Shown here: positions 44,703-57,728 of the stretch, piece by piece
Layout of the letters: the number at the start of each line of letters is the position of its first letter
How positions within the stretch are numbered: the stretch's first letter is position 1
DNA from: Turnera subulata
Lineage: Eukaryota > Streptophyta > Magnoliopsida > Malpighiales > Passifloraceae
Assembly (NCBI GenBank): GCA_028386065.3
Contig: JAKUCV010000371.1
Location: 4,203 to 68,202, forward strand
Direction: 5' to 3'
DNA: 64,000 bases
The notes under the pieces: generated by a model
Told to the model about the DNA's origin: nothing
The model's input: the letters and a program-made list of their open reading frames with translations, nothing else
Databases searched by the model: none
Position numbers and translations under genes: made by a program

Positions 44703-47700
44703 ACATCAAAATGAAAACACTCAACCCAACCCAAACCAAAGCACCCTACCATGCAATCCGACCCAGCTTACCCAAGTGCGTGATCCGGGGCGAATCCGGA
44801 TTAGTCCGGACAAAGCTCCAAATACGGGATGGGAAACAAAGAAAAAAGTGTCATTGTTATCATTGACAATTTGAGATCTTCTAGGATTGGATAACGAAGC
44901 CCAAATATTTCCAATTTCCATTTGTTGGTAGAGGAAGGCAAGATTTGAGATTTTGTTAAGGGGGCAAAAGGTACTAAGTAGAAAATGTGGGATATACCTT
45001 AAACATGATTTCACATCGAAAAGGGGGGTGGGGTGTGATAAATATAAACATCATTGTTTCTCTTTTTTTTTTTTTTTTCGTTTTGCTCCTTTTATAATGT
45101 CAAACCACTGACTCCTCAATTATGAAGACGAATGTTTTTGAGCTTTGAAAACCCCATCATCCAAATATACGTCCAACAAAAACAAAGGAAGCACTCTTGA
45201 TGGGGGCAGGGCAAAACCTCCATCATGTGGGGGCCACAATCACATGATGCATCTGCATCTCCTGCACTGCTTGGGGGCGTGGATTCCACCTTCCCGCTGG
45301 GAAGGAGCGCGTCTTCTCGACGGTTCTTGGAGGCACGTGGGATAATGTTATTGTGAAGGAAAGGCCAAAGGAAGAATATCCAGATTTAGAGAGACGAAAA
45401 GCCTCGTAAAGGTGGGGACAGACAAGCACACGATAATCATTCCGTGCTTTCCGCGTTTAGATTTGAATCGGGTGCTAATGGTAATAAAATCACAATCCCC
45501 CAGGGCGATATTGACATTCCAGATGATCTTTCCCTTAAGTGAAGGGTAGCCCATTAATTTTATTACTAGTAGTATGTTTTCTTATAAATTTTTCTTATAA
45601 GGAACGCCATCATTAGATTTAGACATCTCTTATTTACTTACTGCTCGTCTTGTAGATATGAAAGTTTGATTGTAGAAGTATTCTCGTTGGTCAAAAATAT
45701 GACATGTCAGCAAATGAAAATTTTTTTTTGCAACTTTTGTTTTTAAAGGGTAAGTGGATAATCAATCATGAACAAGAAAAAGGAGTACTTACAATAAATA
45801 AACAACAACTGGGATGTGCCATGTCAACACGGTTCCAGTTGATCAACAACCATGCTGCTTTCGTGGACAAGCAATCATCTTTTACTTGGCAATGGGAAAC
45901 GGCCTACTACTACGTCCCATTCATTCTCATCATCCCCACCCCACATCTATTCCCTACTACGTATAATCTAAGATTATAATAAAAAGCTCACAACTAACCC
46001 CTTGCTAGATTATAATGACGTGTTTGAACCAGTAAAATATTTAATCGGATAGCCTAGAGAGTGAGTAATTATTTGACACACAACTCCTAAACAAACCACC
46101 TCTAGCCTGTCTACATATGTAACAAATTTTAATTAAATGTCCAAATATATACACCATTAGCCACGGATATGGCAGTACAATAATAATTTACTGTACTTAC
46201 TCTACGCATAACACTAAGAGTATATATAAGTCAAAAAATTGTTAGCTTGGAGGAGTGATATTTTGTTTGGGCTGTTCACAGTATTTAACAATTCTTTGAG
46301 TGTCTACCTAACAATCATGTAATCCTTGAAGCAAAATAACTTTCATATGGGAAAAACTTTTAAGTACGTCGATGGAGAGGACAACAAAATATGTCAAATA
46401 AATCTTAGAAATAAATTTCCAAACTGATGATGATTGGCATCCGTACGAAATACCCAATTCTTAGTAATTAAAACCACCTAAATCTTCGACTTCCTCCATG
46501 TCCAAGACTTTTTCTTGTTGTCACATACAACACAGAATTGAACTGGCATTTCCTTATTAAATTATGACCTTCGTAAATATGTAAGAATTTTTTACCCAAA
46601 GGCTCTCCGTATATACGACATTTTCTATTAACTCTCATTGATTTCAGTGAAGTCAAAATTCATGCCCAACAGCCAAACGAAGACCATTATTAACATAAAA
46701 TCAACTTACTTGCCCCGCCACGGCCACGGCCACTGCCAGGACACGCTCTAATTTATAAATAGCCTAATAAGGCAAAAATCATCATCTATCATACTTTCCC
46801 GTTTCCATAAAAAGCAAACAAATCGTCTCATTATTACTACAATATATTTGATCAAAAAAAAAAAATTATTACTACTATATTATATCGACAGTAAATTCTT
46901 AGTCACCCCTGTATTTCCGTTACTACCCCCCATCACCCACACCACCCTTTTCCCTCAAAACCCAACAATGCCCTTCTCTAATTGCTTTAATCCCCCCACT
47001 TTTCCTCTCTTTTGTGTCTCAAAGTTAAAACCTTTGAACTAGCCATGCACAGCTTTCAATTAAAAGGAAGACAAAGGCAAAAGACCCAACAATGCCCTTT
47101 TCTTATTTCTTTAATCCACCTCCTTAAGTCCCCCCTTTACCTCTCTTTTATGTCTTAAACCTTTGAACTAAACTAACTAAACACAGCTTTAGATTGAAAG
47201 ACAAAAAAAAAAAAGGAAAAAACAAAAGTAAAAACCCTTTTTTTTTGGAGTGCGTCTCCGTCCATCCATCTCCTCTTCTTACACTGAAAAGGAAAGGAAA
47301 ACGAGTAGAGCCAGGCGGTCAGGTCCATCCAGGTATTGGCCAGCCGGCGATCCACACAAACCCCACTCACTACTAGAATTTCTTTTTCTCTTTTACGTGT
47401 TCCTAGTTTGCCTCAAAAAACCAAGAACCTTCTCTCCTGTTTCTTTTTTTCCCTTAAAAACAAACACAAAAAAAAAAAGGAAGAAAAGAAACCAGCTTTG
47501 CTCCTCTTCCTTACCACCAAGTTCTTCTTGTAATAAAATAATCCGTACTAAGTCCCCATCGTGGCTTCTTAGTGCTTTGTAGTTTTGTTCACGACTCCGT
47601 CTCTTCCCTCGACCCTCTCCCTCTCTCTTTCTTATAAGAAGAACATGTCTTTGTTGCCTTTGTTTATCTAACGTGTCTGGAACTATGGACACTTGGTGGC

Positions 47701-47885
47701 CTTGAACCACTCACTCTCCTGTTCTTGTTGTTGTTGTTTTCTATTTCTTCAAAAAGTTCTCATTTTTATTTCCCGAGTTGTGCCGTTTAGCCTCTACTGA
47801 TTCTTGGGTAGAACCAGACAAAGAGGGATCTGTTTAGTGTAATCCATCTTTTGAGGACCCGGTCTTATATATATCTACAGAGAAG
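44703..47885 (+). other. Upstream region and 5' UTR of the CSLD gene
   Basis: No other gene is recognised. 44703-44707 is the CRM target duplicate. 44770-44850 is a short stretch (GATCCGGGGCGAATCCGG..., coding-like PGRIRISPDKAPNTGWE) of a kind I believe recurs in plant genomes, but I cannot name it. A T18 run lies at 45063-45080. A tandem duplication occupies about 46962-47080 and 47083-47200 (CCCAACAATGCCCTT ... CACAGCTTT). The CT-rich stretch 47400-47880 is probably the first, non-coding exon, which ends at CTACAGAGAAG/GTGAGC. Confidence 0.5.
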
Positions 47886-48768
47886 GTGAGCTTGCTTTTT
47901 TATCTGCATTAATTAGTGGTCTCCTTTCATGATCTACTGTTCCTTGCTTCTAGCTAGCTAGCTAGCTACGCATGACTTGATCTTTTAGTGCTTCCAACCA
48001 TAAGGTGAGGAAAAATGTTCTAGTACTGAAAGAGCTTGGTGGTCATTTGTTGAGATGGTATTTTGGATCTTGGGGGTTTTTTTTTTTTATTTAGTGCTGG
48101 TTTTAAGGTTTGCTGCTGTGGACTGAGTTGCTTTTTGTCTTCTAGATTTCTTGTTCAGTCTGACTCTGAGTTGATCTTCATGTTAGAGTTTGCTTTTTTC
48201 TTTTTTCTTTTCCTTCCCTATAAACGCGTTTGATTTGTCCCAGTAATGATGATCTTGTTGACAATGATTCTATTTGCTTAGCTTTTTGAAAGATGGGACA
48301 AATGATGGATGTGACTGGGCTCCTTGATATTTCCCGGTGTAGTACTGGATAAAAGTAATAAAGAAGTGAAAAAGGGTTTTGAATCGATTGCATTTCAAAT
48401 TGTTCCTTCTGACGGGACTTGATTCTCTTCTTCTGTAGTTTGATCTCATGGTTATTCCATGAAGGATTGAGTGTTTGGCAGATGATCTGTTGTTTTCTTT
48501 CTAGTTGTTCCATTTCTGTGCCGGTTGAGGTTTTGACTTAAGTCAAGTTGAAAAGTTTCAGCAACAATGAACCCTCTTACTCTGTTTTGATGTTTAAGAA
48601 ATGCAGCAAGCAAAAACCTTGAAAATTACGAATTCTTGTGGTGATTGGTTTGTATCAATTTTTTGCTTGGCATTCCTGATTTCTATCTGATTTATCACGC
48701 TTATGTTGTAAATGTTTGGAATAGTGAAAGTAGAATTTAAACCCTTGTTTATCTTCTAAAATTTCCAG
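47886..48768 (+). other. CSLD 5'-UTR intron
   Basis: GTGAGCTTGC to AAAATTTCCAG, 883 bp, T-rich as in plant introns, ending 36 bp before the ATG. Long 5'-UTR introns often raise expression in plants. Its exact donor is inferred from consensus only. Confidence 0.6.
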
Positions 48769-48804
48769 GATCTGAAGAGACTTTTCTTCTGGTAAGGTTA
48801 AAAT

Positions 48805-51800
48805 ATGGCCTCAAGATCATTCAAAGGTACCAGATCAAATCTATCCATCAGTTCGGACGCCAATGAATCTCAGAAGCCTCCCCTGCCTCCACAAGTTACA
48901 TTTGGGCGTAGGACATCTTCAGGCCGCTATATCAGCTATTCAAGAGATGATCTTGATAGTGAGATTGGAAGTGGTGATTTTATGAACTACACAGTGCATA
49001 TTCCACCCACCCCTGACAACCAACCCATGGATCCCTCTATCTCTCAGAAGGTTGAGGAGCAATATGTGTCAAATTCCCTCTTTACTGGTGGTTTTAACAG
49101 TGTAACTAGAGCGCACCTCATGGACAAGGTGATTGAGTCTGAAGCAAGCCATCCCCAGATGGCTGGGGCCAAAGGTTCCTCTTGTGCAATTCCAGGATGT
49201 GATGCAAAGGTGATGAGTGATGAGCGCGGGGTGGACATTCTTCCTTGTGAATGTGATTTTAAAATATGTCGGGACTGCTATATTGATGCAGTCAAAACAG
49301 GTGGTGCAATATGCCCAGGTTGTAAAGAGACATATAAGAACACAGAGCTAGATGAAGTAGCAGTTGATAATTCGAGGCCTCTTCCACTTCCCCCTCCAGG
49401 GATGTCCAAGATGGAGAGGAGGTTGTCTTTGATGAAGTCAACCAAGTCAGTGCTAATGAGGAGCCAGACTGGGGATTTTGATCACAATAGGTGGCTGTTT
49501 GAAACCAGGGGGACTTATGGGTATGGGAATGCTATTTGGCCAAATGATGGAGGTTTAGGCAATGGGAAAGATGATGATGTTGCTGAGCCTAAGGAGTTGA
49601 TGAGCAAACCGTGGAGGCCACTTACTCGGAAGCTAAAGATACCAGCTGCCATACTCAGCCCATATAGGTAGGGTATCCTCGTATGATGTGGCCTTATTCT
49701 CCTGATATTGATCATACTTTAATGCTATCATTCATCGTGGAACTTTAAGTGGTACATTTTCCTGCATATTGTTATATTGTCAATTGTATAGCTGATAGTA
49801 GCGGCACTTACAAATAGACACACAAGAGAATACAATTATGCCTATGTAGTAGTAATTGTAGTGTTCTATCACTATGACGTTATTTCCATACTTTTGTGTA
49901 CTCTTTCAAATCATGCTTGGCTTTTCTATTTTGGTCAAATTGACTCATAAAAAACTCAAGTTGTGCAGATGACTCTCAACACACTCACACTGACATCCAT
50001 CATTCTGCGATTGCATTGTCATCTATCATACTTTCTTTTGTTTAATGGTAGCTAGTTAAGGTTGAAGTTCTACGTTGAGTGTGAGTTTTTCCATAGATTA
50101 GTAAAAGGTAGATCTTTTATTTTGCTTTCTTAGTTAGGCTCCCTTGTAAATCTGTTTTGATTGGTGCGTTAGTTTTCCATTTTAATTCGTCAATGCTCAA
50201 GGTCAAGTATTTAATTATGAGGTTCCGCCTTACTTCAAAAATTGCATGAAGCAGCTTTCTCATGAGTGTTGTTGTTCACTTACTCTTTGCGTGTCCACTT
50301 TTGTTGTGATTCATTAAAACTTACAGGCTTATCAATTCCTTTTTCTGTTGCATCTGCTCTTACAGGCTTCTCATTTTCATTCGGGTTGTTGTTCTTGGAT
50401 TGTTTTTGCAATGGAGGGTGACACATAAGAACGACGATGCTATCTGGCTGTGGGGGATGTCAGTGGTCTGTGAAATCTGGTTTGCATTTTCCTGGCTTCT
50501 TGATCAACTTCCCAAGCTCAACCCCATTAACCGTGCTACAGATCTTAATGTCTTGAAAGAGAAATTTGAAACACCTAGCCCCAATAACCCTACGGGTAAA
50601 TCTGATCTCCCAGGAATAGATGTCTTTGTTTCTACTGCTGATCCAGAAAAGGAGCCACCTCTTGTCACTGCAAACACCATCTTGTCCATTCTAGCTGCTG
50701 ATTACCCAGTTGAAAAACTTTCTTGTTATGTTTCTGATGATGGTGGTGCACTTCTGACATTCGAGGCCATGGCAGAAGCAGCAAGCTTTGCTAACATTTG
50801 GGTTCCATTCTGCCGTAAGCATGACATTGAGCCTCGGAATCCTGAATCTTATTTTAATTTAAAGAGGGATCCTTACAAGAACAAAGTGAAGCAAGATTTT
50901 GTGAAAGATCGGAGAAGAGTAAAGCGTGAATATGATGAGTTCAAGGTTAGAATCAATAGCCTGCCTGAATCTATCCGCCGTCGCTCTGATGCATATCATG
51001 CCCGGGAGGAAATCAAGGCCATGAAGCTTCAGAGACAGCACAGGGAAGATGAACCTGTTGAGCCTGTAAAGATTCCTAAAGCTACTTGGATGGCTGATGG
51101 TACTCACTGGCCTGGAACTTGGCTGAATCCTGGACCTGAGCACTCTAAAGGTGACCATGCTGGTATTATACAGGTAAGATTTTTATTTTCATTTGTCTGT
51201 ATTGTTTATTTAGACTTATTATTTCAGCATCATATTGGTAGATTAAACTGTAAAGGTTTTACTATTGTCATTAACTTTGCTATTGAAGTAAAGTATTTCG
51301 GCTGAAGTGCTGGTCCCAGTCTAGTTGGGGCTGGAAGCATGAATCTTTCTTTCTTGGTTCTGTTCTGTCTTGAGCGAATGCTATGGAAACTGTTCTAATG
51401 AAGGTGTTGTTTAATGCAGGTGATGCTTAAGCCTCCTAGTGAAGAGCCACTGCATGGAGCCATTGATGATACCAAGATCATGGACCTTACTGAAGTTGAC
51501 ATACGTCTTCCGTTGCTTGTTTATGTTTCTCGTGAGAAGCGTCCAGGCTATGATCACAACAAGAAGGCAGGGGCAATGAATGCGCTTGTTCGCGCCTCAG
51601 CCATTATGTCCAATGGCCCTTTCATTCTCAACCTTGATTGTGACCACTATATCTACAACTCCCAGGCAATGAGGGAGGGTATGTGTTTTATGATGGATAG
51701 AGGAGGTGACCGCATCTGTTATGTGCAGTTCCCTCAGAGGTTTGAGGGTATTGACCCCTCTGATAGATATGCAAACCACAACACTGTTTTCTTTGATGTG

Positions 51801-53174
51801 AACATGCGTGCCCTTGATGGTCTTATGGGTCCGGTATATGTTGGAACTGGATGTCTCTTCAGAAGGGTTGCCCTTTATGGCTTTGATCCACCTCGGGCAA
51901 AAGAAAGCCACCCTGGTTGCTGCAGCTGCTGCTTTCCAAGGCGCAAGAAGAATACAAATGCACACGCCTCAGAGGAGCACAGGGCACTAAGAATGGGCGA
52001 TTCTGACGATGAAGAGATGAACCTTTCCCTGCTTCCAAAGAGGTTTGGTAACTCATCCTTCCTTATTGATTCAATCCCCGTGGCAGAGTTTCAAGGCCGC
52101 CCCCTTGCTGATCATCCAGCTGTTAAAAATGGACGCCCACCGGGTGCTCTTACCATCCCCCGCGAGCTTCTTGATGCATCAACTGTTGCAGAGGCAATCA
52201 GTGTCATCTCCTGCTGGTATGAAGACAAGACTGAGTGGGGAAATCGTGTTGGGTGGATTTATGGATCTGTTACCGAAGATGTTGTCACGGGATATAGGAT
52301 GCACAACAGGGGATGGAAATCAGTTTATTGTGTGACTAAGCGTGATGCTTTCAGGGGCACTGCTCCAATCAATCTCACAGATAGGCTACATCAAGTGCTG
52401 AGGTGGGCAACGGGTTCTGTAGAAATTTTCTTCTCCCGCAACAATGCTTTATTGGCTAGTACAAGAATGAAGTTTCTGCAGCGGATAGCATATCTAAATG
52501 TTGGCATATATCCCTTTACCTCAATCTTCCTGATTGTCTACTGCTTCCTCCCTGCACTCTCCCTCTTCTCTGGGCAGTTCATTGTCCAGACCCTCAATGT
52601 CACTTTCCTTGTCTACCTCCTGCTGATTTCTGTCATTCTTTGTTTGCTTGCTATCCTGGAGATCAAGTGGTCTGGTATTGAGCTAGAGGAGTGGTGGAGG
52701 AATGAGCAGTTTTGGTTGATTGGAGGAACAAGTGCCCACCTTGCTGCTGTGCTTCAGGGGATGTTGAAAGTCATTGCAGGAGTTGAGATTTCCTTCACCT
52801 TGACCTCTAAGTCAGCTGGTGATGATGTGGATGATGAGTTTGCTGATCTCTACATTGTCAAATGGACATCATTGATGATACCACCAATCACAATCATGAT
52901 GGTTAACTTGATTGCAATAGCAGTTGGGTTTAGCAGAACCATATACAGTGTCATCCCACAGTGGAGCAAATTGATAGGTGGGGTTTTCTTCAGTTTCTGG
53001 GTACTGGCTCATCTCTATCCTTTTGCTAAAGGGCTAATGGGAAGAAGAGGGAGGACACCGACCATCGTTTTTGTTTGGTCAGGCCTCCTTGCAATCACCA
53101 TATCTCTACTTTGGGTGGCAATCAATCCCCCTTCAGGTTCCAGCGAAATTGGTGGCTCATTCCAGTTCCCTTGA
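48805..53174 (+). CDS. CSLD: Cellulose synthase-like protein D (CSLD2/CSLD3 type)
   Basis: Three coding exons, 48805-49667, 50366-51173 and 51420-53174, with GT-AG introns, give 1,141 residues, the usual CSLD length (about 1,145). Residues 127-173 form the CSLD RING-like zinc region (C127, C132, C148, C150, C155, C158, C170, C173). Two transmembrane helices follow (from about 289), then the glycosyltransferase-2 core with D412-D413 (SDDGGA), DCD at 630-632, TED at 842-844 and QVLRW at 882-886, then six C-terminal helices and the end IGGSFQFP. CSLDs make beta-1,4-glucan-type wall polymer in tip-growing cells and dividing cells and work at the plasma membrane/Golgi. The intact frame and both exon joins support a functional gene. 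Confidence 0.97.
49668..50365 (+). other. CSLD intron 1
   Basis: GTAGGGTATC to GCTCTTACAG, 698 bp. It splits an Arg codon (AG|G) between SPY and LLIFIR. Confidence 0.92.
51174..51419 (+). other. CSLD intron 2
   Basis: GTAAGATTTT to TTTAATGCAG, 246 bp, phase 0, between AGIIQ and VMLKPPS. Confidence 0.93.
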
Positions 53175-54554
53175 TAGGGTCATTCTTTTTTGTTTTGAGT
53201 TAAAAATGTGGTCAGTGACATTCCTTAATTAAATTCTTTGTCCAAAATGTTTATTATCATGCTGGAGACTAGTTGTGTTTCCTGTGCTCTCATTTATTGT
53301 AGTCTTACTTTTTAATTTTTATAGCAGTTCCAGTAGAGGATCAGTGGGACTAGAACATGGGAAATTGGCTTGCCCGGGATTTTTCTTCTTGTTGACAAGT
53401 CGTTCCTTGGAATACTAATGTCAGTGTCCCCATTTTTACATGGATGAGTGGTTCACTTCTATTTATTGTATTCTTCTGAAACTTAGAAATCTGAACAGCA
53501 ATTCCATAACCTTTTAATATTCTGTTGTCATTGTTCACTTCTTTTGCACATTTATTTTTCTCTGTTGCTCTTTATCTATAGGGCACAGCGTATTTAGTAC
53601 CTGAAAAAAACAGCATATTTAGAGCCTGAAAAAGAATTCTCTTTTTTCCTTTTTTTTTTTTACTGCTTGACAGGAAGAAAATTTCTAATATGAATGACCA
53701 GAGAATTTGGTGGCAAATACAAAACAATACCAACTTGGACCCAAAATCAACTCTTTTATGCCTGAACACTGAAACGGAGCTAAAAAAAAAAAAAAAAAAA
53801 ACAAAGGATAACTAGAACACTTGGTGAGAGTAATTTCTATAAAGTCACTCCTAAAAACTAGAAATCATTACTAACGTCTATTTGGGAAAGGCCAATTCCA
53901 AGATTTAATTCGAACTTATAGTCATGGACAGAAAAGTGTCAAGCATAAAGTACTTAGTTTGTCAAATATTGTACCACATAGAGAATCAACAAAAGGCCAA
54001 AAGACCCTTTGGAGTTTCAGTTGCTGCCGGCAGGAATGCTTCATTTGGTTTATGCTGTTCGGAAATCAATGCTTAAAAAGCTGCCACGAAACGGGGATGG
54101 TGGGGGTAAGCATATAAAGATCATGATCTGATCTGGGTTGGGAAGAAAACTAGAAAATACATTGCGTCTCTTTTCATTGTGGCGTGAAATCTTATCTACT
54201 ACACAGAAGAATTCATAAAAATTGGGAGAGAAAAAGTCTTCAAGGGTATGAAAGAACCTGAGTGAGAGAGTTCCTAAGCACAATTTTATAAAGAAGCCTC
54301 CAACTAGAAACTTTCAAAACGAAAAAGATTGACATGCAAGTCCTAATAAAACTCCCAACCACGCAAGAAATGTGAACGGCACATGAGTTGTTGAAGCATC
54401 ACGGTTGCATGTACAAGACTAGGACTTATAGGCTAAACATTATTTAGTAGCAGAAAACTAGATACCACCTATTTCATGCCAGGAGAATTATTAAGTGACA
54501 TCTATTCCATAGCAGAACAATTCAATGAGCTTCTTACACAGGAGAGGCAGTGGC
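53175..54554 (+). other. CSLD 3' UTR and FLA promoter interval
   Basis: The 3' UTR of CSLD probably ends before about 53550. The rest is AT-rich intergenic DNA with a T12 run near 53651 and an A20 run at 53781-53801. I see no gene. The FLA promoter must lie in its last part, but I found no convincing TATA box. Confidence 0.45.
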
Positions 54555-55301
54555 ATGGGAACTTGCAGGACCCTTTTGGCGCTACTCATGGCACTTACCT
54601 CCACAGTTTCAACTGCAGAGGTTCCTTCCAAATCACAAGAGCTTACCACTGCCATTGAAGAGATGGTCACAGCCAACTACTTTACCTTTGTCATGCTCAT
54701 CAACATGTCCCCTTTTGATCCAAGACTTCAAGGGAATGTCACTTTCCTGATGCCCAACGACCGGATGCTGTCGAAAATCAGGATTACTCAGACGTCAGTT
54801 TCTGATTTTCTGCTTCGCCATTCCATACCTTCACCCTTGCTTTTTGATTACCTTCAACACATCCCATCAGGGTCAATGATCCCTACCTCTGACTCTCGCT
54901 ACATGCTTAGTGTTAATAACAATGGAAGGAGGGATTTCTCCCTAAACAATGTGAAGATAATTAGCCCGAACCTATGCACCGCAGGGTCTTCAATACGTTG
55001 TCATGGCATTGATGGGGTGTTGGAAGCTGCACAGGAGCCTCCTTTAACTACTTGCCCCAACAGCACAAGTCCTGCAATTGTGGCCTCACCCCCTGAAACT
55101 CCATCTTTTCCCTCTTCACCTCCATCATTTCCATCCCCACCCGAGGCCAGTGGTGGCACTCCTCCAGTTCCTGCTGCTGCACCAACACCAGAACAGTCCA
55201 AGCCAAAAAAATCAGGGTCTTCGCATCCCAAATCTCATGGAGAACTAATAAAATTCTTGGCCGCATCTTTGGTGGTGTCAATGGTAGGTTGTTTAATGTA
55301 G
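54555..55301 (+). CDS. Fasciclin-like arabinogalactan protein, single FAS1 domain
   Basis: From ATG 54555 (248 residues) the protein starts MGTCRTLLALLMALTSTVSTAEV, a standard signal peptide. The frame could also start at 54525, which would put MSFLHRRGSG before it and weaken the signal. One fasciclin domain (about residues 30-160) shows VTFLMPNDRML (H1-like), then LLFDYLQHIPSG and IRCHGIDGVL. A Pro/Ser/Thr/Ala-rich arabinogalactan region follows (ASPPETPSFPSSPPSFPSPP), and the end LIKFLAASLVVSMVGCLM is a GPI-anchor-type hydrophobic tail. It is expected at the plasma membrane and in the wall, in adhesion or wall signalling. It has one exon. The subgroup is not certain. Confidence 0.9.
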   Translation: MGTCRTLLALLMALTSTVSTAEVPSKSQELTTAIEEMVTANYFTFVMLINMSPFDPRLQGNVTFLMPNDRMLSKIRITQTSVSDFLLRHSIPSPLLFDYLQHIPSGSMIPTSDSRYMLSVNNNGRRDFSLNNVKIISPNLCTAGSSIRCHGIDGVLEAAQEPPLTTCPNSTSPAIVASPPETPSFPSSPPSFPSPPEASGGTPPVPAAAPTPEQSKPKKSGSSHPKSHGELIKFLAASLVVSMVGCLM

Positions 55302-56450
55302 TGTTGTGAAATTAAAAACCCTTGTTAGAGTTCACTACTGTTTTCAATAGGTGTTGGAAAATATTGTACATGGGATCAAGGGGGATGAGATACTGTGGCT
55401 TTAATGTTGTGCCTTTCCCTTGTGGTCAATGCATTGCAATGTGACAAGTATAGGGTGGTCGCCTGAGACTCTATTATAAAGTTTCTGTGCATTCTAGTGC
55501 TACAATGTTAGGGTGGTCTCAAATTCTATTAGCTGAAAGCTTCAACGTTAAGGATCAAAATTGGAATATAATTATAACTGAAAACTACCCTGAATCTATG
55601 AAAATCACTTGATAAGATATCATACTGTTAGCTACATTGAACAACGAGCAGCTTTATCGGATCCGACCTGTTGAGAGGCCGAACGGACGGTGTCACACGT
55701 CCTGAATCGGGTTTTGATGCTGACTTACCGATCCGACCGTTGAAAGGCCAAACCGACCACCGAATCAGACCGTTGAAAGGCCGAACGGACGGATGTCAAT
55801 CGCCCTGTACCGGGTTTTGGTGTTTGATTTTCTAAACTAAGTTATCTAGAAAGACATAGTAAATTCTACACTACTGTGCGATAAAAATAAATATTAATTG
55901 GATAAAAATAACTTGATTGATTTCATGATGATTTGATTGTGATCCTTCGTACAAGAAAGTGAATGTCCTTATATAGGCGCACAAATTATTCATCAAAGAA
56001 GCTCAACTAAATTACAAAATTTAAATTCATAATCTGCCTTCTGCCTTCCAAATCTGCAATGATCAGATATAGACCTTTCAAAAAGGCCATCCAAAATCCT
56101 CTTCAAATTCATTAACCTCCTGATCAATATCTCCCTGCAAGACTTGAAATTCAAAATCCCCTCAAAGGTCTCCAGAACTAATTTCGAAAAAAGCCTCCCA
56201 TCGACTAGGAAAATCCAGTCCAAAGACTTATCACTCGGCCCATCCACAGACTTAGCGAACAAGAAAGACCATTTGATTCACGGACAAATTAGTCCAGAAG
56301 GCCAATACCAATCGCACTTATACTAATCTTCAACTATTTTCCAAGCTGTAATGACCGAAAGTGGGCCCAAAAGACAGGCCTTCTAGTGGGACCCACCTAC
56401 GAGCTTATTAACCCAGAAGGCCAATGCCTACCTTATCCCGACAAGTCCAT
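55302..56450. other. FLA 3' region and non-coding spacer with short repeats
   Basis: The 3' UTR is probably within 55302-55520. 55660-55825 contains three copies of GACCGTTGAAAGGCCGAACGGAC-like units and two of ATCGGGTTTTG(A/G)TG, which makes it a small local repeat. Nothing recognisable as a gene follows. Confidence 0.45.
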
Positions 56451-56454
56451 GGGC

Positions 56455-56840
56455 AATCAGGGAGACTACTGTGACAACCTTAGGTCTACAGGGAGATTGC
56501 CACAGCAACTTGAACAACCAAAGAGATTAGTCATAACAGCCACCCGTGGGTCCACAAAGCAATCAGGGAGACTTCGGTCCACAGGGAGACTGCCACAACA
56601 ACTAGAACAACCAGAGAGACTAGTGTTAACAGCCACCAGTGGGCCCACAGAGCAATCAGGAAGACTACTATGACAACCTTCGGTCCATAGGGAGACTGCC
56701 ACAGCAACTAGAACAACCAGAGAGACTAGTGATAACAGCCACCCGTGGGCCCATAGAGCAACCAGGGAGACTACTATGACAACCTTAGGTTCAGGGAGAC
56801 TACCGCAGAAACTAGAACAATCAGAGAGACTGCAACTAGT
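56455..56840. repeat. Minisatellite, about 4 units of 93-106 bp
   Basis: Units start near 56482, 56575, 56680 and 56786, each with ACAGGGAGACTGCCACA, CAACTAGAACAACCAGAGAGACTAG, AACAGCCACC and TGGG(C/T)CCA. One unit lacks the GACTACTATGACAACCTT part. Open frames on both strands arise from the repeat and are unlikely to be genes. Confidence 0.85.
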
Positions 56841-57728
56841 GAGACCACAACAACTGGCCAACTCCAATATATGCCCACGATTTTGATTTTGGTACAAACA
56901 CATACTTCCACATCAGTTTTTACTTTACAACTAGTTCTCTACCAGTGGTCACGGGTTTGGTTAGATATAATGTTCTCTACCTTTTCTTCTTTTCAAAACT
57001 AACTTGAGCTTATTCTTGATTCTTTTAAATGAAATCTATTTTTTTAAAAAATATATTAGAAAAAACATAAAAATAGTGCCAAATTTTTTTTGAATATTTT
57101 ATAATAATATAAATAATAAATAATTTTAAAAATTAAAATGTAAAACAATTTATCTTAGAAAATAATAGAAAAAATTAAGAATATTTTATAATAATATATA
57201 GAACAAATGATTTTATAAATTTAGAGGTAGAACATAAAAGATTAATTTTTAACAATTTTTATAAAACACAAAGGAAAAAGCCTGGAAAAATGAAAATATA
57301 CCTTTGCATCACCTATAATTATATCGAGACTAATAAGAAGTGTTCAAAGATTCCATAACCTGGTAACCCTCACTTGAATTGTCCATAAATTTTTCTCTAG
57401 ACTCAATCCATTAAAAGCATTTATATTCATTTTCCTGCATAGATAAACAGAAATAGATTGGAAAAATAAGAAAACACAATTGTATTGTTTGAATATACAA
57501 ATAAGAAGCATAATTTTAGACACATAATTAAACAAACAACACATTAAAATAAGTAAGACAGAATGACTTTTAATAATAATACTAACATGTGCACGGAGTA
57601 GAAAAATATACAAAAACGAAAAAATTAAGGGAGACTGAAACTGTATCACACTTAGAGAGAGACTCTCTCTATATTTAAAGAGAGAAGAAAAGGTAAAAAC
57701 ATCAAATTATAGTGGGAACACGATAAAT
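56841..57728. other. AT-rich spacer, no gene seen
   Basis: Long A/T runs and short chance frames. I see no repeat or motif worth naming. Confidence 0.5.

Noticed and set aside
51597..51965. Antisense frames within CSLD exon 3
   Set aside because: They are shadows of the strongly conserved glycosyltransferase coding frame.
56386..56903. Open frames on both strands over 56386-56903
   Set aside because: They arise from the minisatellite unit length and have no known domain.
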